A DNA stretch of 64,000 nucleotides, taken from contig JAJFZO010000184.1 in NCBI GenBank assembly GCA_021397835.1, positions 1,364,001 to 1,428,000 on the forward strand. Reading direction: 5' to 3'. Under the pieces are notes generated by a model that was not told where the DNA came from, made no database searches, and saw only the letters and a program-made list of their open reading frames with translations. This document shows, one piece after another, positions 63,028 through 64,000 of the stretch; the first letter of the stretch is position 1, and each line of letters opens with the position of its first letter. Source of the DNA: Moringa oleifera. Lineage: Eukaryota > Streptophyta > Magnoliopsida > Brassicales > Moringaceae. Made by a program: the position numbers and the translations under genes.

Positions 63028-64000
63028 GTGAGAACTTACATTTTTAATATTTACAGAATTTATTATTTATTGTCCTTATTCAGGTTGGGAAGAGCTCGAG
63101 AAGGGCAATCGTAAACAAGTTTGGCAAGTGCATGATACTATGTTGCAAGACAAAAGGCCAATTATTATTTTTAGATTTTTTTATTAATATAATTTTTATT
63201 AATTTTTAAAAAATAGTAATATGTAATAATTACAAGATTAAAAATAAATTTATTTTATTTAATATAGAAAAATTTAAAATTAAGATATATAATAAAATTT
63301 TTGAATTTTACTTGTTTTTAAATTTAAATTTTGATGTATTATTTAGTTACATTATACATTTAATTTTTCATTTTAATTCAAATTAAATTTTAACACAAAA
63401 AATTATAAAATATAAAAGATATTTTTATTGTTAAAAGATAATTTAAATAAAATAAAATATCATCACTTTACTATAAACAACTTTAACTCATAAACTATTC
63501 GTAAACTATTTTTCAGAAAATTTTAAAAAGTTTATCGGTATAATTTTTTAAAAATATTTTTATTATCTAAAAAATTATATAACATTTTTCATAATAACTT
63601 CAATATATTTTTATATCTTTAAGGAATATGATATCAAAATTTATCATGTAAGATACTCAATTTAAATTGCATATAAAATTTTATTAAAATATTTTTAAAA
63701 ATAATTAAAAATAAAAATACAATATAAGGCAAAGAGAATTTAAAATATTAAAATATTTTAAAAAATAAATTAAAAATATAAATATAAAATAAAAAAAATT
63801 TAAAGAAAATCTGTTTGTTTCTTGTTATTCTCTTTGATAATATTTTCTTTGATATTAATTTATTATAAAAATAATTTAAGTCAAAATTTAAAAAATATCA
63901 ATAGATAAACAGCCTATCTCTGTCATTATACTGTTGAAGAAGATGACCCATTTTCTCCCAATCTGAGAGGTAAAGATACAGTTTTGTTTCACTGCCTCCC
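63028..64000. repeat. Repeat B, copy 3 (5' truncated, runs off the window)
   Basis: This matches about 15487-16460 in direct orientation and the complement of 41743-42830. In details such as ctttactataaacaactt and ttctcccaatct it is closer to the copy at 41743-43115. The first 280 bp of the repeat are missing at the satellite junction. Confidence 0.8.

Overview
The window looks like nuclear DNA of a flowering plant, probably a eudicot. Spacers are very AT-rich, gene remnants belong to plant families and carry spliceosomal introns, and there are CACTA-type transposons and one complete but decayed plant 45S rDNA unit. I see no intact protein-coding gene. It reads as a heterochromatic or pericentromeric-type block of satellites, transposons and pseudogenes. 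All assignments were made by eye against remembered family sequences, without any search.

Layout. 1-3935 is a CACTA element cut by the window edge. 3936-6480 is a GC-rich tandem array (about 150-185 bp units). 6632-12974 is a full minus-strand rDNA order: 25S (6632-9980), ITS2, 5.8S (10194-10357), ITS1 and 18S (10537-12974). The 18S is split by an AT-rich insertion and carries an internal deletion. A probable 5' external spacer follows to about 13820. The GC-rich array sits just downstream of the 25S 3' end, so it is best read as intergenic-spacer (IGS) subrepeats. 13818-21595 is a large inverted repeat whose interior holds repeat B and a pseudogene copy of a DUF4408/DUF761-like gene.

21.6-49.2 kb is AT-rich and holds gene fragments: a SABATH methyltransferase (27.4-27.9 kb, minus), one transportin-1 exon (29.4 kb), a B3/REM transcription-factor relic (29.7-31.2 kb), a truncated mitochondrial calcium uniporter (33.0-33.4 kb), a second DUF4408/DUF761 pseudogene (40.9-41.7 kb) and a PEX14 relic (44.6-46.5 kb). 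A 3.1 kb non-autonomous CACTA element with a clean AAA target-site duplication lies at 34945-38065. 49.2-63.03 kb is a much larger array of the same IGS-like satellite, with an 850-bp higher-order repeat inside it. It is interrupted by a second copy of the first CACTA element (57865-62029, ATG target-site duplication). From 63028 the sequence enters another copy of repeat B.

How it fits together. Positions 1-about 4968 and 58209-63027 are the same segment, CACTA element plus the same flanking satellite, so the window spans a direct duplication offset by about 58.2 kb. The main novelty is the pairing of a fossil rDNA unit, decayed largely by CpG-type transitions, with a large rRNA-gene-free array of its probable spacer subrepeats.
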